Source: Paratinospora sagittata (Eukaryota; Streptophyta; Magnoliopsida; Ranunculales; Menispermaceae). Taken from it: a DNA stretch of 64,000 bases. The DNA lies in NCBI GenBank assembly GCA_035771175.1, contig CM069604.1:16183115-16247114 (forward strand), given 5' to 3'. The notes under the pieces are model-generated. The model was given only the letters and a program-made list of their open reading frames with translations, was not told the DNA's origin and searched no databases. This document shows, in pieces, positions 25,601 through 35,962 of the stretch (position 1 is the first letter of the stretch; every line of letters begins with the position of its first letter). A program made the translations under genes and the position numbers.

Positions 25601-26349
25601 ACATTTTATACTGGACGTATAAAATGTTTGGATGTCGTGGAACTGTACCATCCTGAGAGGGTCCTTCGTCAACTAGGCCATGTACAAACTATTCCTCGAA
25701 GGCCTTTACGTCCGCTGAAAATAAGTTAGGGTTCAACTACAAAACAATACCAAGTGACGTATGGATTTTATAATCAAACGTGGGAGAGTTGGGACGATCA
25801 TGTTTTGTCTGCCCCGCATACATAGTGAACATATAAGTTGTCCAAGGGATGCGATTCCAAGTTATCTTGAGTAGTACCTTACCATATCTCATCCTGTTAT
25901 TCAGAACCCCGATAACAACGAGAACAACCTTTCTCAAGAAATGTGTTTCGAGACTTACTCAGGTAATATTATCATACTTTTTTCAACTCCTATAAAATAT
26001 TTTATACATGAACTTCCTCTCTTATATGTTATTCTCATTTGTGTGTAATTTGGTGTGACAGAGAATAAGACATGCCTTGGACATTACATTTTAGTGGAGG
26101 TGCAGAAGCTATGAGGAGCGGACAATCGCTGATGCAAATGTCACAATAGATTCAATCATTGATGTCCTTACAAGGACATCTTTAGAAGATGTAAAAACTT
26201 GGCATCCAGCTGCAAGGAATGAGGAAGTTGGTCCCTCTACGAGCAGGCACGATAAAACTGGGTCATCTACAAGCAACCATGAGGAAGCAATGTCATCTAC
26301 GATAATCCAACCATACAGGAAACGCACCTGTAGGCGTACAAAGCAATAA
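22659..26349 (+). pseudogene. Plant mobile domain (PMD/MAIN-like) gene, five exons, broken
   Basis: Likely start at 22659 (MTRRRGTTQ). Exon 1 ends at 22932 before GTAAGT, with its end (SFKNHVAAYIWDG) in a different frame from its start. Exon 2 (23039-25189) reads FHLPFGEMTITLDDVQILLNIPV, the PMD signature 'TFHLP.GEMTITL.DV..LLGLPV'. After a solo LTR (23502-24963) it continues ATRAYLLYLLDCTLFCDKSG and YLQLLMDVDMIGQYSWG. Exon 3 (25278-25448) has WIYDHFSSFRPHANPDY, exon 4 (25556-25962) FYTGRIKCLDVVELYHPERV, and exon 5 (26062-26349) a charged tail. Introns follow GT-AG. PMD proteins of MAIN type are implicated in silencing and meristem maintenance, and PMD is also carried by Mutator-like and Ty3 elements. 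Damage includes a frameshift near 22860, stops near 23214 and 23365, a frameshift near 25110, a stop at about 25280, further breaks in exon 4, and the LTR insertion. Confidence 0.8.
23502..24963 (+). mobile_element. Solo Ty3-type LTR inside PMD exon 2, TSD GGAAT
   Basis: Perfect 5-bp duplications GGAAT lie at 23497-23501 and 24964-24968. The segment starts TGATAAGTTGAGTT and ends CACGATCA (1462 bp). Removing it with one GGAAT copy restores a continuous PMD reading frame across the junction, which independently confirms the boundaries. Internal 'cactcgagagaggg' phrases (about 24417, 24553, 24601) and the end region resemble LTRs of Athila/Tat-group Ty3 elements. Orientation is inferred from the end region ('cctatggacgatacccaac', 'gtatacttgcgattca'). 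The open frame 23826-24026 is not a gene. Confidence 0.88.
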
Positions 26350-26560
26350 ATATTAGTATTTGTTGTCTCGTAGTTTTTGTTTTGAGTTGTAATGATATAC
26401 TACTTTTGGATTAAACTATAATTTCAAATTGAAGTTCGTTTCTTTGCTTTACGTTGAAATGGAGGTGTATTTTGAATGATACCATTATATTGTAGTTCCT
26501 ATAGTTTGAATGATACCATTGTGTTGAAATGCTTTTGTTGAACCTGTTATTTTCATACAT
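26350..26560. other. 3' flank of the PMD pseudogene
   Basis: AT-rich sequence with 'gaatgataccattgtgttgaaatg'-type internal repeats (about 26476-26540). A possible 3' untranslated region; no gene seen. Confidence 0.4.
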
Positions 26561-28639
26561 ATGTATTCTAGGTATCCACCGTAACTTACTAGAAGGGTCA
26601 TCCCCATGTAAGAAACCAAAAATACAAGGTTCGATTGGATACAACCTAACCTAATACAAAGGTTCAGTTGAATCTGACTGAACCTTTGTATTAGGTTTGG
26701 ATGGATCCAACCGAACCTTGTATTTTGTATTTTTTTCGACGGAATGGCCCTTCTAGTAAGTTACAGTGGTCGCCTAGCCCATTTGTTGGTGTTTTCTGTG
26801 GACTTCGATTTACTTTGTGATTGCTTCCTATCAGTGGGAAACGATACACCGACGTTCAAATGAGGTGGAATGTAGGTTGAAATGGACTCACGAGGCTTCA
26901 AGAGCCATGAAAGTATAATTACAACACAAGGATCATTGTAAAAAACCAAAAATACAAGGTTCGGTCGGGTCCAACTGAACATAAACTCTTGGTTCGGTTT
27001 GATATAGTCGAACCAAATACACAGGTTCAGTTGAACCTAACTGAACCTGTGTATTAGGTTAGGTTGGATCCAACCGAAATTTTGTGTTTTTTTAGACGGG
27101 ATGGCCCCTCTAGTAAGTTATAGTGGTCGCCTGGCCCATTTGTTGGTATTTTTAGTGGACTTCTATTCAATTTGTGTTCTAGTGCACCGTTACCCCCTTT
27201 ATTGCTTCTTATCGGTGGGAAAAGGTACATCGACGTTCAAATGAGGTAGAATGTAGGTTGAAATGAACTCACGAGGCTTCAAAAGCCATGAAAGTATAAC
27301 TACAACACAAGGATCATCGTAAAAAACCAAAAATACAAGGTTTGGTCGGGTACAACCGAACATAAACTCTCGATTCAGTTTGATACAACAGAACCTAATA
27401 CACAGGTTCTGTTGAACCTAACCAAACCTGTGTATTAGGTTTGGTTGGATCCAACCGAACCTTGTATTTTGTGTTTTTTTAGACGGGATGGCCCCTCTAG
27501 TAAGTTACGGTGGTCGCCTAGCCCATTTGTTGGTATTTTCGGTGGACTTCAATTCAATTTGTGTTCTAGTGCGCTATTGTCGTCATTATTGCTTCCTATC
27601 GGTGGGAAAAGGTACATCGGCATTTAAATGAGGTGGAATGTAGGTCGAAATGAACTCATGAGGCTTCAAGATCCATGAAAGTATAACTACAACACAAGGA
27701 TCATTGTAAAAAACCAAAAATACAAGGTTTGGTCGGGTACAACCGAATATAAACTCTCGGTTCGGTTTCATACAACCGAACCTAACACACAAGTTCAGTT
27801 GAACCTAACCGAACCTGTGTATTAGGTTTGGTTATATCCAATTGAACCTTGTATGTTTTATTAGACGGGATGACCCATCTAGTAAGTTACGGTGGTCACC
27901 TAGCCCATTTGTTGGTGTTTTCGGTGGACTTTGATTCAATTTCTATTTCAGTGCACCATTACCCCTTTTATTGCTTCCTATTGGTGGGAAACGGTACACC
28001 AGCGTTCAAATGAGGTGGAATGTAAGTCGAAATGGACTCACGAGGCATCAAGAGCCATGAAAGTATAAGAACAACACAAATATCATGATAAAAAACACAA
28101 AATACAAGGTTTGGTTGTATCCGACTGAACCTAATACACAGGTTCAGCTGCACCTAACTGAACCGGTGTATTAGGTTTCGCTATATACAACCGAACCAAG
28201 AGTTTCTGTTCAGTTGGACCCGGCCGAACCTTGTATTTTTTATTTTTTCGGATAATCCTTGTGTTGTAGTTATACGTTCATGGCTTTTGAAGCCTCGTGA
28301 GTTCATTTCGACCTACATTCCACCTCATTTGAATGTTTGTGTACAATTTCCCACTGATCGAAAGCAATAAGGTGGTAACGGTGCACCGGAACACAAATTG
28401 AATCGAAGCCCACCTAAACCACCAACAAATTGGTTAGGCAACCACCGTAACTTACTAGAGGTCATCCCGTCTAAAAAAACACAAAATACAAGGTTCGGTT
28501 AGGTTTAACTGAACTTGTGCATTAGGTTCGACTGTATCAAACCGAACCTAGAGTTTATGTTCGGTTGGACCTGACCGAACCTTGTATTTTTGGTTTTTTA
28601 CGAGGATCTTTGTCTTGTAGTTATACTTTCATGGCTCTT
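26561..28639. repeat. Tandem array of ~385-bp units, each with a long hairpin
   Basis: The block 'atggcccctctagtaagtta' recurs at about 26744, 27101, 27489 and 27870 (spacings about 357, 388 and 381 bp). Each unit joins a conserved half ('cgcctagcccatttgttgg', 'caaatgaggtggaatgtag', 'aagtataactacaacacaag') to a palindromic half. In the palindromic half, 'aaaatacaaggttcggt' pairs with 'accgaaccttgtatttt', and 'cctaatacacaggttcag' with 'ctgaacctgtgtattagg'. The final copy (about 28240-28639) is inverted and a short inverted piece occurs at 26575-26635, so the array is bounded by opposite orientations. Similar short open frames on the minus strand in three units are part of the repeat. Confidence 0.88.
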
Positions 28640-29116
28640 TGTTACACCTGTACCTTAGGATGATGTTATCTTAACCCGTAGAATACCCGGATACGCGTGT
28701 GTGTATATTTGTACGTGGTTTCGATTCTGTAGGTCCATGTATTGTTCCCAAATGGACGAGAGGATGTTAGAACTGCGTTCAAAGTGTGTTTTTACATAGG
28801 GATCAACCTATCATACGCGAAATCCCGTTGTGTATTGAATACGTAGTGGTTAAGTGAAAATGGGATGTTCTGGACAAGGAGAAACGCACTCCTGAAGAAG
28901 AAAGGCGCGCTCTTTTCGTGATCGAGAGTTATATTTTTTCACTACATCGAAAAAGCGCGCTCCTTAATGGAGAAGCGCGCTCCTTAAGAGGAGAAGCGTG
29001 CTCCTTACTCGTGCCGAGAACAAATTAATTTTTAGGAAAAAGAGAAACGCGTTCCTCGAGAGAAGGAGCGTTTTCCTCATGTTCTCGACAGTTTTTTTTT
29101 ATAATATTGGTGGGGC
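28640..29116 (+). mobile_element. LTR-like fragment with palindromes
   Basis: It begins TGTTACACCTGTACC, like the start of Ty3 LTRs, exactly where the inverted repeat unit breaks off ('catggctctt'). It carries 'aagcgcgctccttaa', 'gaagcgtgctcc', 'gaaacgcgttcctc' and 'aaggagcgttttcc' palindrome-type motifs (28890-29085). It is cut on the right by the LTR at 29117. Family assignment is uncertain because the start looks Ty3-like while the palindromes resemble those of the Sirevirus-like LTRs. Confidence 0.45.
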
Positions 29117-30122
29117 TGTTGGCCCACCCAAGAGGGGGGTGAATTGGGTGTGATGGTCAATTTTAAACTTTTCTAATGACTTAGTGATATACATTGGTAC
29201 ATTGGAACTAAATGCACATACTAACCATAAAGTAAAATGCATAACAAAAAAACACACTAAGATTATAGTGGTTCGGCCAAGCCTACAACCACTACCTAAT
29301 CTCCCGATTAGGATTTTCTCAATCTACTAACTGATTATCTTACGGGTGAGAACCAAACCGTTACAACTGTCTTTTTACAGGTTGAAGGCAAACCTATCCT
29401 TTTACGAGCTAAGGATGAACCGTATTTCCTTTTTTCGAATGAGGAAAAACCCATGTTCCTTTTACAGGATAAAGAAGAACTGTTTTCCTTTTACGGGATA
29501 AGGAAAAACCGTTTTCCTTTTACGGGATAAGAAAAAACCGTTTCTCTTTTACAGGTTAAGAGATAACCTATCCTTTTACAGGTTAAGAACGCACCTATCC
29601 TTTTACGAGATTAGGATGAACCGGTTTCCTACTTAGAGGTGAGGATGAACCTTTTTCTCTTTTACTGGTTTAGAGATAACCTTAATATGATTTCAATCCT
29701 GAAATCATTAATTGAACTCAGTCACTTGTCCTGGTTGTTTCAATCCAGAAACACACCAGCATTACAACACAAGATAATAATGTTGGTTCTAACTGAGTAG
29801 AACATTTTACAATTAAGCTCATGTGCATAACATTACAAAGATGTATAAATTGAAATACGTAATGTTAAGAGGAAATACACTTACAGTTCTTTACCTTTTA
29901 ATGTTCGGTATTGTTCAAGTGCAGTTTCGAAAAACATATATGATATGCAAATCAATTAAGAGTTTCTTCAAAAACAATATAATACCAATGAAACATTGAC
30001 GTAGAAAATGAAGGACCAGTGTAAAACATGGACACATAAGGTTTTCAAAATGGATATAGAATATAAGTATGAAAACTTCTGGCTCAATATTCAATAGTTG
30101 ACATAACTACTGATGTAGTTCA
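29117..30122 (-). mobile_element. Truncated LARD LTR (3' portion)
   Basis: The left edge TGTTGGCCCACCCAAGAGG is the minus-strand LTR end also seen at 57116. Sequence to about 30122 tracks the LARD LTRs: 'gtggttcggccaagcctac', 'cactacctaatctcccg', the ~30-bp 'ccttttacgggataagg' array at about 29385-29665, and 'caactactgatgtagttca'-like sequence at the break. The rest of the LTR is missing. The next 120 bp (30123-30241) are unassigned. Confidence 0.75.
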
Positions 30123-30241
30123 AATGTGCCTTCTAATGAGCTGAAAAATGATTTTATTGTTTCAATATAGGTTATGGGGTAGCCATAAAGCTAACGTCTT
30201 GAAGCATTGAAGGGAGCTTATTAACCATTTTGAATGTAAAA

Positions 30242-32147
30242 GATAGTTGACCTAAGTGGTTTTTCACTTAGACTTTTCCTAGTGTTTTGATGTTAACAAA
30301 CTATATAATAGGTGGTGCTAATAGTTTGATTGAGTATGTTTCAGCACCACAGATCAAAGGTAAAAGGCCAATACAAGATTTAAGTGATTTCAAGTCAACT
30401 CAAGTGGATCAAACAAAATCAAAGTCAAAGATTGGACGTGTTGACTTGGAGACAAAGATGAGAGCTTACAAGTGTACTTAGAACTAGGTTGTAATCTTTC
30501 CTTGTCTCTATATTGCTCATTTATTTTCAAATCATTCCATGCGCATATTCATAATTTCATTAAGTCAAAATGTTTTCAAAATCATCTATGTTTTGTTTAC
30601 CAGTTTTATCGAAAGTCGACTTTTTATATGTTTGATCAAAATGATTTTGATTTATGTTTTGATCACAAAATTATCTCAATTTTGATGTTTTTATGTATTT
30701 TTCCAAATTACTTGGTTTTTGCATAGTCAAACCATTTTTCATGTTAGTCAAAATTTTGATATTCATCAAAATCATATTAAACCCTTGTACGAACATCAAT
30801 CTTATCATAATTCAATGTTTTTAAGTGTATTTGAACTTGCTTTTTCGAGAAATCATATTGTGGACTTAGAAAAAATTTGAAAAATAAAAAGCCAAGTTTT
30901 TTTGTAAGCAGAAACACATTTCTTCTTTAAGAAACGCGTTTCCTTGTTGTCCACAGAGAAGTTTCTCAACTGAACATACAAAAACGTGCTTCCTTAAATA
31001 GAAATGCGCTTCTTGTATTCCTAGAACGATGAACTTTTCTCAGAGACAAGGAAACGTGTTTCCTTTTAAGAAACGAGCTTCTTAAAATGTCTAGAAATCG
31101 ATGCCCTTTGAAATTGGACAGAAACTCGTTTCCTTTAGAAGAAACGTGTTTCTTGCTTTTTGGGCATTTCTGAAAATTTACACAGAAACGCGTTTCTCTC
31201 TTTTTGGGTATTTTTGAAATTCGAACAAAAACGAGCTTCTTTTCATAGAAACACATTTTTCCATGTTTTCCCGAGAACTGATTTTCATTGTTTTTCAAAC
31301 AGAAATGCACTTCTCTTTACAGAAATGCATTTCGTACTTTTTCGGGGCATTTCTCTATAAATACACCCCTTAGCTCATTGTGAGTAACTTTTGCAAAATC
31401 TCTAGAAACTTGTGCATTTGTGTTTTTATCTTGGTTTTCAAAATCAAACAAGTTTTCACAAACTCAAGTGTTTTGTTTTTAATTTGAGAGAAAAAGGTCT
31501 TGATCTTCAAGTGTTCATCATACTTTAAGTTTTCTCTCTACTTTGAAGAAATCTCATGTGCCTTCATCTTCAATCTTTGAGAGTTCATCTTGAGAGATTT
31601 CAAGCAGTTGGTATTTTTGAAACTTGTATTATTGTTTTTCTCTCCTTATTTTCAAAAAGAAAAAGTCAAGTTTTTACAAAAATATTGTTTTCAACTAGTT
31701 TTTGAGAAAAATCATTCAAGTGTTTAATCTATTTCAACAAGTGTCAAAATAGTTTTACAAGTATTTTAATATCTCTCTTTCGGTTTCTCTCTTTAATTTT
31801 CAATTTCAAATCTTTTTGAGAGAAAATCAATTTTGATTCTTGGGAAAATTGTGTGCTTCATTTTCAAAAGACAAGTGTAACAGTTTGATTCACACTCGGT
31901 AAGTGAATCCGAGATAGTAGAATCCTAGAGAGGTTTTTCTCTAGGTGTGGACGTCGAAAATTAAATTTTCGAACTACGTAAAAATCTTATGTCTTAGCAT
32001 TTTAATTTCTGCACTTTACCTTTGTAGATGTTCTATTTGATTAAATGTCTTAATTAATTTAAGGAACACAAGATCAACATAAGATAGATTTAAAATTGAC
32101 CAAATTGGCCAAGACACCCAATTTACCCCCTTCTTGGGTGACTATCA
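30242..32147 (+). mobile_element. Copia (Sirevirus-like) LTR, plus strand
   Basis: The start region 'gttgacctaagtgg...cacttag...gttttgatgttaacaaac' parallels the LTR starts at 46929 and 19445. The end 'acacccaatttaccccc' then CTTGGGTGACTATCA (32147) matches the end of the solo LTR at 9872. U3 carries a palindrome array (30905-31340) followed by a TATA box ('ctctataaatacacccc', about 31353). The length of about 1.9 kb fits the solo LTR at 9872-11688. The first base looks mutated (TAG rather than TGT) and no matching target duplication was found, so it may be a solo LTR with a damaged edge. Confidence 0.7.
30905..31340. repeat. Palindrome array, GAAACGCGTTTCC type
   Basis: About a dozen imperfect palindromes such as 'aagaaacgcgtttcct', 'ggaaacgtgtttcctt' and 'agaaacgcgtttctc' lie upstream of the LTR TATA box. 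The self-complementarity creates similar open frames on both strands (30966-31360), which are not genes. Confidence 0.8.
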
Positions 32148-32399
32148 AATATGCACATGATATGTACTTTTTGACGATTTGCCTTCAATTTTACTTGGTT
32201 CTATTGGAAAATGTAGTAATTATTCATACAATATGTGTTGCTATCAATGTAACTTGTTTATGTAAACTTATTTTGTGCTTTTATGAAATGAATTTATTTG
32301 AATATTATCTCTATTTGTCTTTCCTTTAATATTAGTGAAAAACCTGCTTTAATATTGATATAATTACTAGATTATTTAAATTGTACTTCAGCTATAAAA
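32148..32399. other. Unassigned spacer
   Basis: AT-rich sequence between the LTR end and the CACTA terminal repeats. No motif seen. Confidence 0.4.
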
Positions 32400-33005
32400 T
32401 TTGTTTGTAGGTGAAGAGAATTCAAAAGAGGAGTTTAGCCAAGAAAAAAATTCATATTTGTAGCCAAAATCATATTCAGCTACAAAGTTAGTTGTAGCCA
32501 AATGACCATCTAAGCTACAAATCAAAGTTTGTAGCTAAATATTTGATTTAGCTACTAAAATATACTTTGTAGCTAAAAAATTATTTAGCTACAAAACTTG
32601 TTTTGTTGCTAAATGCAGATTCAGTTACGAAAGTAGTTGCTGTAGCTAAATATGTATATAGCTACGAAAATATTTTTCTAGCTAAACAATGTTTTAGCTA
32701 CAAAAAAGTTTTCGTAGCTAAACCTTCTATCTGCTATAAGAGGAAGTTGTAGCAAAAACTTAATTTTAGCTACACAACTTGTTTTGTAGGTAAAGTTATA
32801 ATGTAGCTACGACAACAAATTTGTAGGTAAAAGTTATAATTAGCCACAAAATTGTCTTTCTTTTTGAAAAAAATAATTGTCTACAAAGTTTCAGCTTCAA
32901 ATTAGCTACAAAGTCACTTTTGTAGCTAAATAGAATTAGCTGTAAATTTTAAAACTTTAGCTAAAAAATATTTTCCCGGCTAAAGGTCAATTTTTTTTGT
33001 AGTTG
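32400..33005. mobile_element. CACTA transposon terminal region (right end)
   Basis: About 20 copies of 'tttgtagctaaa' or its complement 'tttagctacaaa' occupy 600 bp, the subterminal transposase-binding-site pattern of plant CACTA elements. The block ends in 'ttttttttgtagttg' at 33005, close to the complement of the CACTACAAAAAAA terminus with one extra base. The partner end is not certain; 16985 is one candidate. The terminus abuts the promoter region of the phospholipase gene. Confidence 0.7.
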
Positions 33006-33823
33006 GCCACTAGAACGAGGAAGTGATTGAATTCCAAAGACTCTGTTTTTACCAACAATATATCATTTGTAGTTTGTGCTAAAAAGCATATAATGTTGAA
33101 GAGATGCTGTGGTTCTAGGTACTTTCTGAACAAGAAAGTGAGAATACCAAAATTCTCCGCAACTTAATTTTCGCGTCAAAACTGGCTCTCGGACTCCTAA
33201 ACAAACAGATAATCTATGAAACAAAAAGAGAAACCTAACAAATTAGTACCAGATTACACACGGAGTGCCTTGAACAGAAATTCATAGGCAACTACGTTTC
33301 AGTCTTCAAGTCCAGGGTTTCGGCATCATCATCAAAATTATACTTGGGTTGAATCGAACCGTACTTGATCTAGTTTCTAAATCCGTGACAAGTCAAAAAT
33401 CAACCAGGCCAGGCGATTCGAACATATTTCAATGTTTTGGTTTTAGATATTTCGGGAATCCACATTGGGCGATTTGACTGGTAATTAAAAAGGGCGGTTT
33501 GAATGAATGAAGTTGTAACTTTGCCCACTCGCTTCCTAACTGCCCATTCAATTTCTAGCTTTCTTTTATTCATTTATCGGTTCATCAGTTTAATTATATA
33601 TGGTCGACAAGCAGACAGCCAAATTAAGAAAAATAAAATAAAATAAAAAAATAAGTAAATAAACAACACAGAAAAGAAAAGTCCATGCTTTGACCTACGA
33701 GGATTCTTCACTCGGATAACAAGAATTTTATGGTAAAGCCTTGGGGAAAAAGTAACAATATATTGACAAATATATCATTTTGGTACGTATGTACTAGCTA
33801 GTTCCCTCTTTTTTAACCGTTGC

Positions 33824-33826
<3 letters not shown>
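33006..33826. other. Upstream region of the phospholipase A1 gene
   Basis: About 820 bp without any gene or recognisable repeat. It is probably the promoter-proximal host DNA of the gene at 33999. No specific regulatory box can be assigned with confidence. Confidence 0.5.

Positions 33827-33866
<40 letters not shown>
33827..33866 (+). promoter_or_regulatory. (TA)n run, likely TATA region
   Basis: An uninterrupted (TA)20-like run ends 132 bp upstream of the start codon at 33999 and is followed by a CT-rich leader ('cctctccttacatctctctc', about 33945-33965), typical of plant 5' leaders. As a microsatellite it may vary in length between individuals. Confidence 0.5.
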
Positions 33867-33867
<1 letters not shown>

Positions 33868-33998
33868 TCACATGGCTAATTTACAAATCCCACCAATCTC
33901 ACCTGCTTCAATGTCGACCTCTTATTAATTATTCTCATCAGCTACCTCTCCTTACATCTCTCTCAATTTCTTTCTCAGATCTAGCTCTGTGCTTCCAC

Positions 33999-35642
33999 AT
34001 GCAAATGATCAGCTTAACAAACCCGTCTCAAGCGAAACTGAATTTTGCATTGAGGCGAACCAATTTTGCATCTCGTCCCTCTCCGCTGAACCCTCTAACC
34101 AGGGCTTCAGCATCAACTCATCATCATTCACTACATCATCAAACCGAATCCACTGAGACCCACCTTTCAAACTTAGAGAAGCTGCTACAAAAACAAGCTC
34201 CACCAACACCACATGAAAACAACAAAGGCGACATTAAATATAATAATAATAAGGGAGTAAGACTCTTGGACGGCCTTGATCTAGCAAGAATCTGGCCAGA
34301 AATGAAAGCAGCCGAGGACATGTCACCAAGAAACCTAAACCATCTCCAACGCCTCTTATCCAACAAAGCCCCGCAATATTCCCCGCGTAATGATCTGAGT
34401 CACAAGTGGCGCGACTACCACGGCTGTAACGACTGGGAAGGCCTCCTCGATCCACTCGACGAGAATCTCCGTCGTGAAGTCGTCAGAAACGGTGAGTTCG
34501 TACAAGCCGCGTACCATGCCTTCCACTCCAACCCCGCCACCACCCCCACATCATCGACAAGTTTACATCGACACGTGGCATTGCCTGATAGGTCTTATAA
34601 GGTAACTAAAAGCCTCTACGCAACATCCTCCGTTGGATTGCCAGGATGGGTGGATGACGTGGCGCCAGATCTTGGTTGGATGACGCAGCGTTCCAGTTGG
34701 ATAGGCTACGTGGCCGTCTGTGACGATAAGAGAGAGATTGCTCGGATGGGAAGGAGAGACATAGTCATCGCTTTACGAGGGACCGCCACGTGTCTCGAGT
34801 GGGTGGAGAACCTAAGGGATATCCTGGTTCGGGTTCCAACCCAAAGCCACGAAGGCCGCGCCACCATCGCCCAGCAGGCAAAGGTGGAGTGCGGTTTTTT
34901 GAGCCTTTACAAGACAGCTGGTGTGAGTAGTACACGTGGAGGTTCGGAAATTATTCCGAGCCTGTCCGAGTCGTTGGTCAACGAAATTGTTAGACTGCTT
35001 GAATTGTACAAAGGTGAGAATCTCAGCATTACCATTACGGGCCACAGCTTAGGTGCAGCGTTGGCGTTGCTAGCAGCAGATGAATTGAGCACGTGCATCA
35101 AAAGCAACGATGATCAGGTGCCCCCGATTGCTGTATACTCCTTCGGTGGTCCGCGAGTGGGGAACCGTGGATTCGCCACGCGTCTTACGAACAATGGGGT
35201 CAAGGTGTTACGCGTGGTGAACTCGCAAGACGTGGTCACACGTGTGCCGGGGATGTTTGTAAGTGAAAGCGTGGATAAGAAGCTACGAGAAGTGAAAGCA
35301 GCTGGGTTGCTGGATGCGTTGGATAATAATATGCCGTGGGCGTATTCGCACGTGGGAAAGGAGCTGAGAGTGGATAGCAAGATGTCTCCGTATCTTAAGC
35401 CGAATGCTGACGTGGCGTGTTGCCATGATTTGGAGGCTTATCTACATTTGGTGGATGGATTCATGTCATCTAATTGTCCATTTAGAGAAAATGCAAAGAG
35501 AAGCCTTGCAAGGTTGGTACATGAACAGGGATCTAATGTAAAGAAATTGTACACAAGCAAGGCCAAGGCCCTCAACATAAACCTGAATAGAGAGCCAGCT
35601 GCTGCTGCTCAAATCCCAACTTGCCTTCCAAGTCCATCTTGA
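33999..35642 (+). CDS. Chloroplast class-I phospholipase A1 (PLA1-Ibeta2-like, DAD1 family)
   Basis: An intact intronless gene of 547 codons. Enzymes of this family hydrolyse the sn-1 acyl ester of plastid phospho- and galactolipids; DAD1 relatives release linolenic acid for jasmonate synthesis. Residues 1-50 are rich in Ser, Thr, Arg and His with few acidic residues, fitting a plastid transit peptide. LEKLLQK (59-65), [19 protein letters not shown] (95-113) and [20 protein letters not shown] (141-160) are class-I PLA1 landmarks. The lipase_3 core has ALRGTA (258-263) and the nucleophile elbow [10 protein letters not shown], with Ser350 as nucleophile. The other triad members are Asp411 in [11 protein letters not shown] and His476 in [14 protein letters not shown]. 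The length matches the family. The first Met (MQM) is favoured because it opens the transit peptide; Met3 is an alternative. The gene is flanked on both sides by CACTA ends. Subclass (Ibeta2 rather than Igamma) is inferred from the N-terminal region; the enzyme class is secure. Confidence 0.95.
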   Translation: MQMISLTNPSQAKLNFALRRTNFASRPSPLNPLTRASASTHHHSLHHQTESTETHLSNLEKLLQKQAPPTPHENNKGDIKYNNNKGVRLLDGLDLARIWPEMKAAEDMSPRNLNHLQRLLSNKAPQYSPRNDLSHKWRDYHGCNDWEGLLDPLDENLRREVVRNGEFVQAAYHAFHSNPATTPTSSTSLHRHVALPDRSYKVTKSLYATSSVGLPGWVDDVAPDLGWMTQRSSWIGYVAVCDDKREIARMGRRDIVIALRGTATCLEWVENLRDILVRVPTQSHEGRATIAQQAKVECGFLSLYKTAGVSSTRGGSEIIPSLSESLVNEIVRLLELYKGENLSITITGHSLGAALALLAADELSTCIKSNDDQVPPIAVYSFGGPRVGNRGFATRLTNNGVKVLRVVNSQDVVTRVPGMFVSESVDKKLREVKAAGLLDALDNNMPWAYSHVGKELRVDSKMSPYLKPNADVACCHDLEAYLHLVDGFMSSNCPFRENAKRSLARLVHEQGSNVKKLYTSKAKALNINLNREPAAAAQIPTCLPSPS

Positions 35643-35962
35643 TCATCTTTGTATACCATAGCACGTACATTAATATTTATATGTATACATTGTTGTAAAT
35701 TTATACAATGTTGCCAAATTTTAAATGAAGATTTTAATTCAAATAAAAATATTAAAATGACCCAACAAAAATATATACCAATCTAGCTTGCATATGCCAT
35801 ATATGTTTCCTGTGCTTAGTATTTGTCTGGCTTGGGTTTAAATATGTATGTACATAATTAATAAAACCAGCTTGAATACGACCAAAAATTTGTATATGTT
35901 CTCATATCCAAGTCGGGCATGAACAAATACTTTCAAAACTAGGTATTTGGTTTCTATATACT
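35643..35962 (+). terminator. 3' flank and poly(A) signals of the phospholipase gene
   Basis: AT-rich DNA with AATAAA at 35742 (100 bp past the stop), a second 'aataaaa' at about 35860 and T-rich stretches, as expected for a plant 3' untranslated region. It ends where the CACTA terminus begins at 35963. Confidence 0.55.

Noticed and set aside
28939..28953. CACTACATCGAAA as a CACTA terminus
   Set aside because: No subterminal repeats follow and it lies within palindrome-rich LTR-like DNA.
30966..31360. Overlapping open frames on both strands with similar peptides
   Set aside because: They arise from the self-complementary GAAACGCGTTTCC repeats in an LTR; no domain or start context.
34009..35380. 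Several antisense open frames over the phospholipase gene
   Set aside because: Shadows of the GC-rich coding strand; the sense frame has all catalytic motifs.
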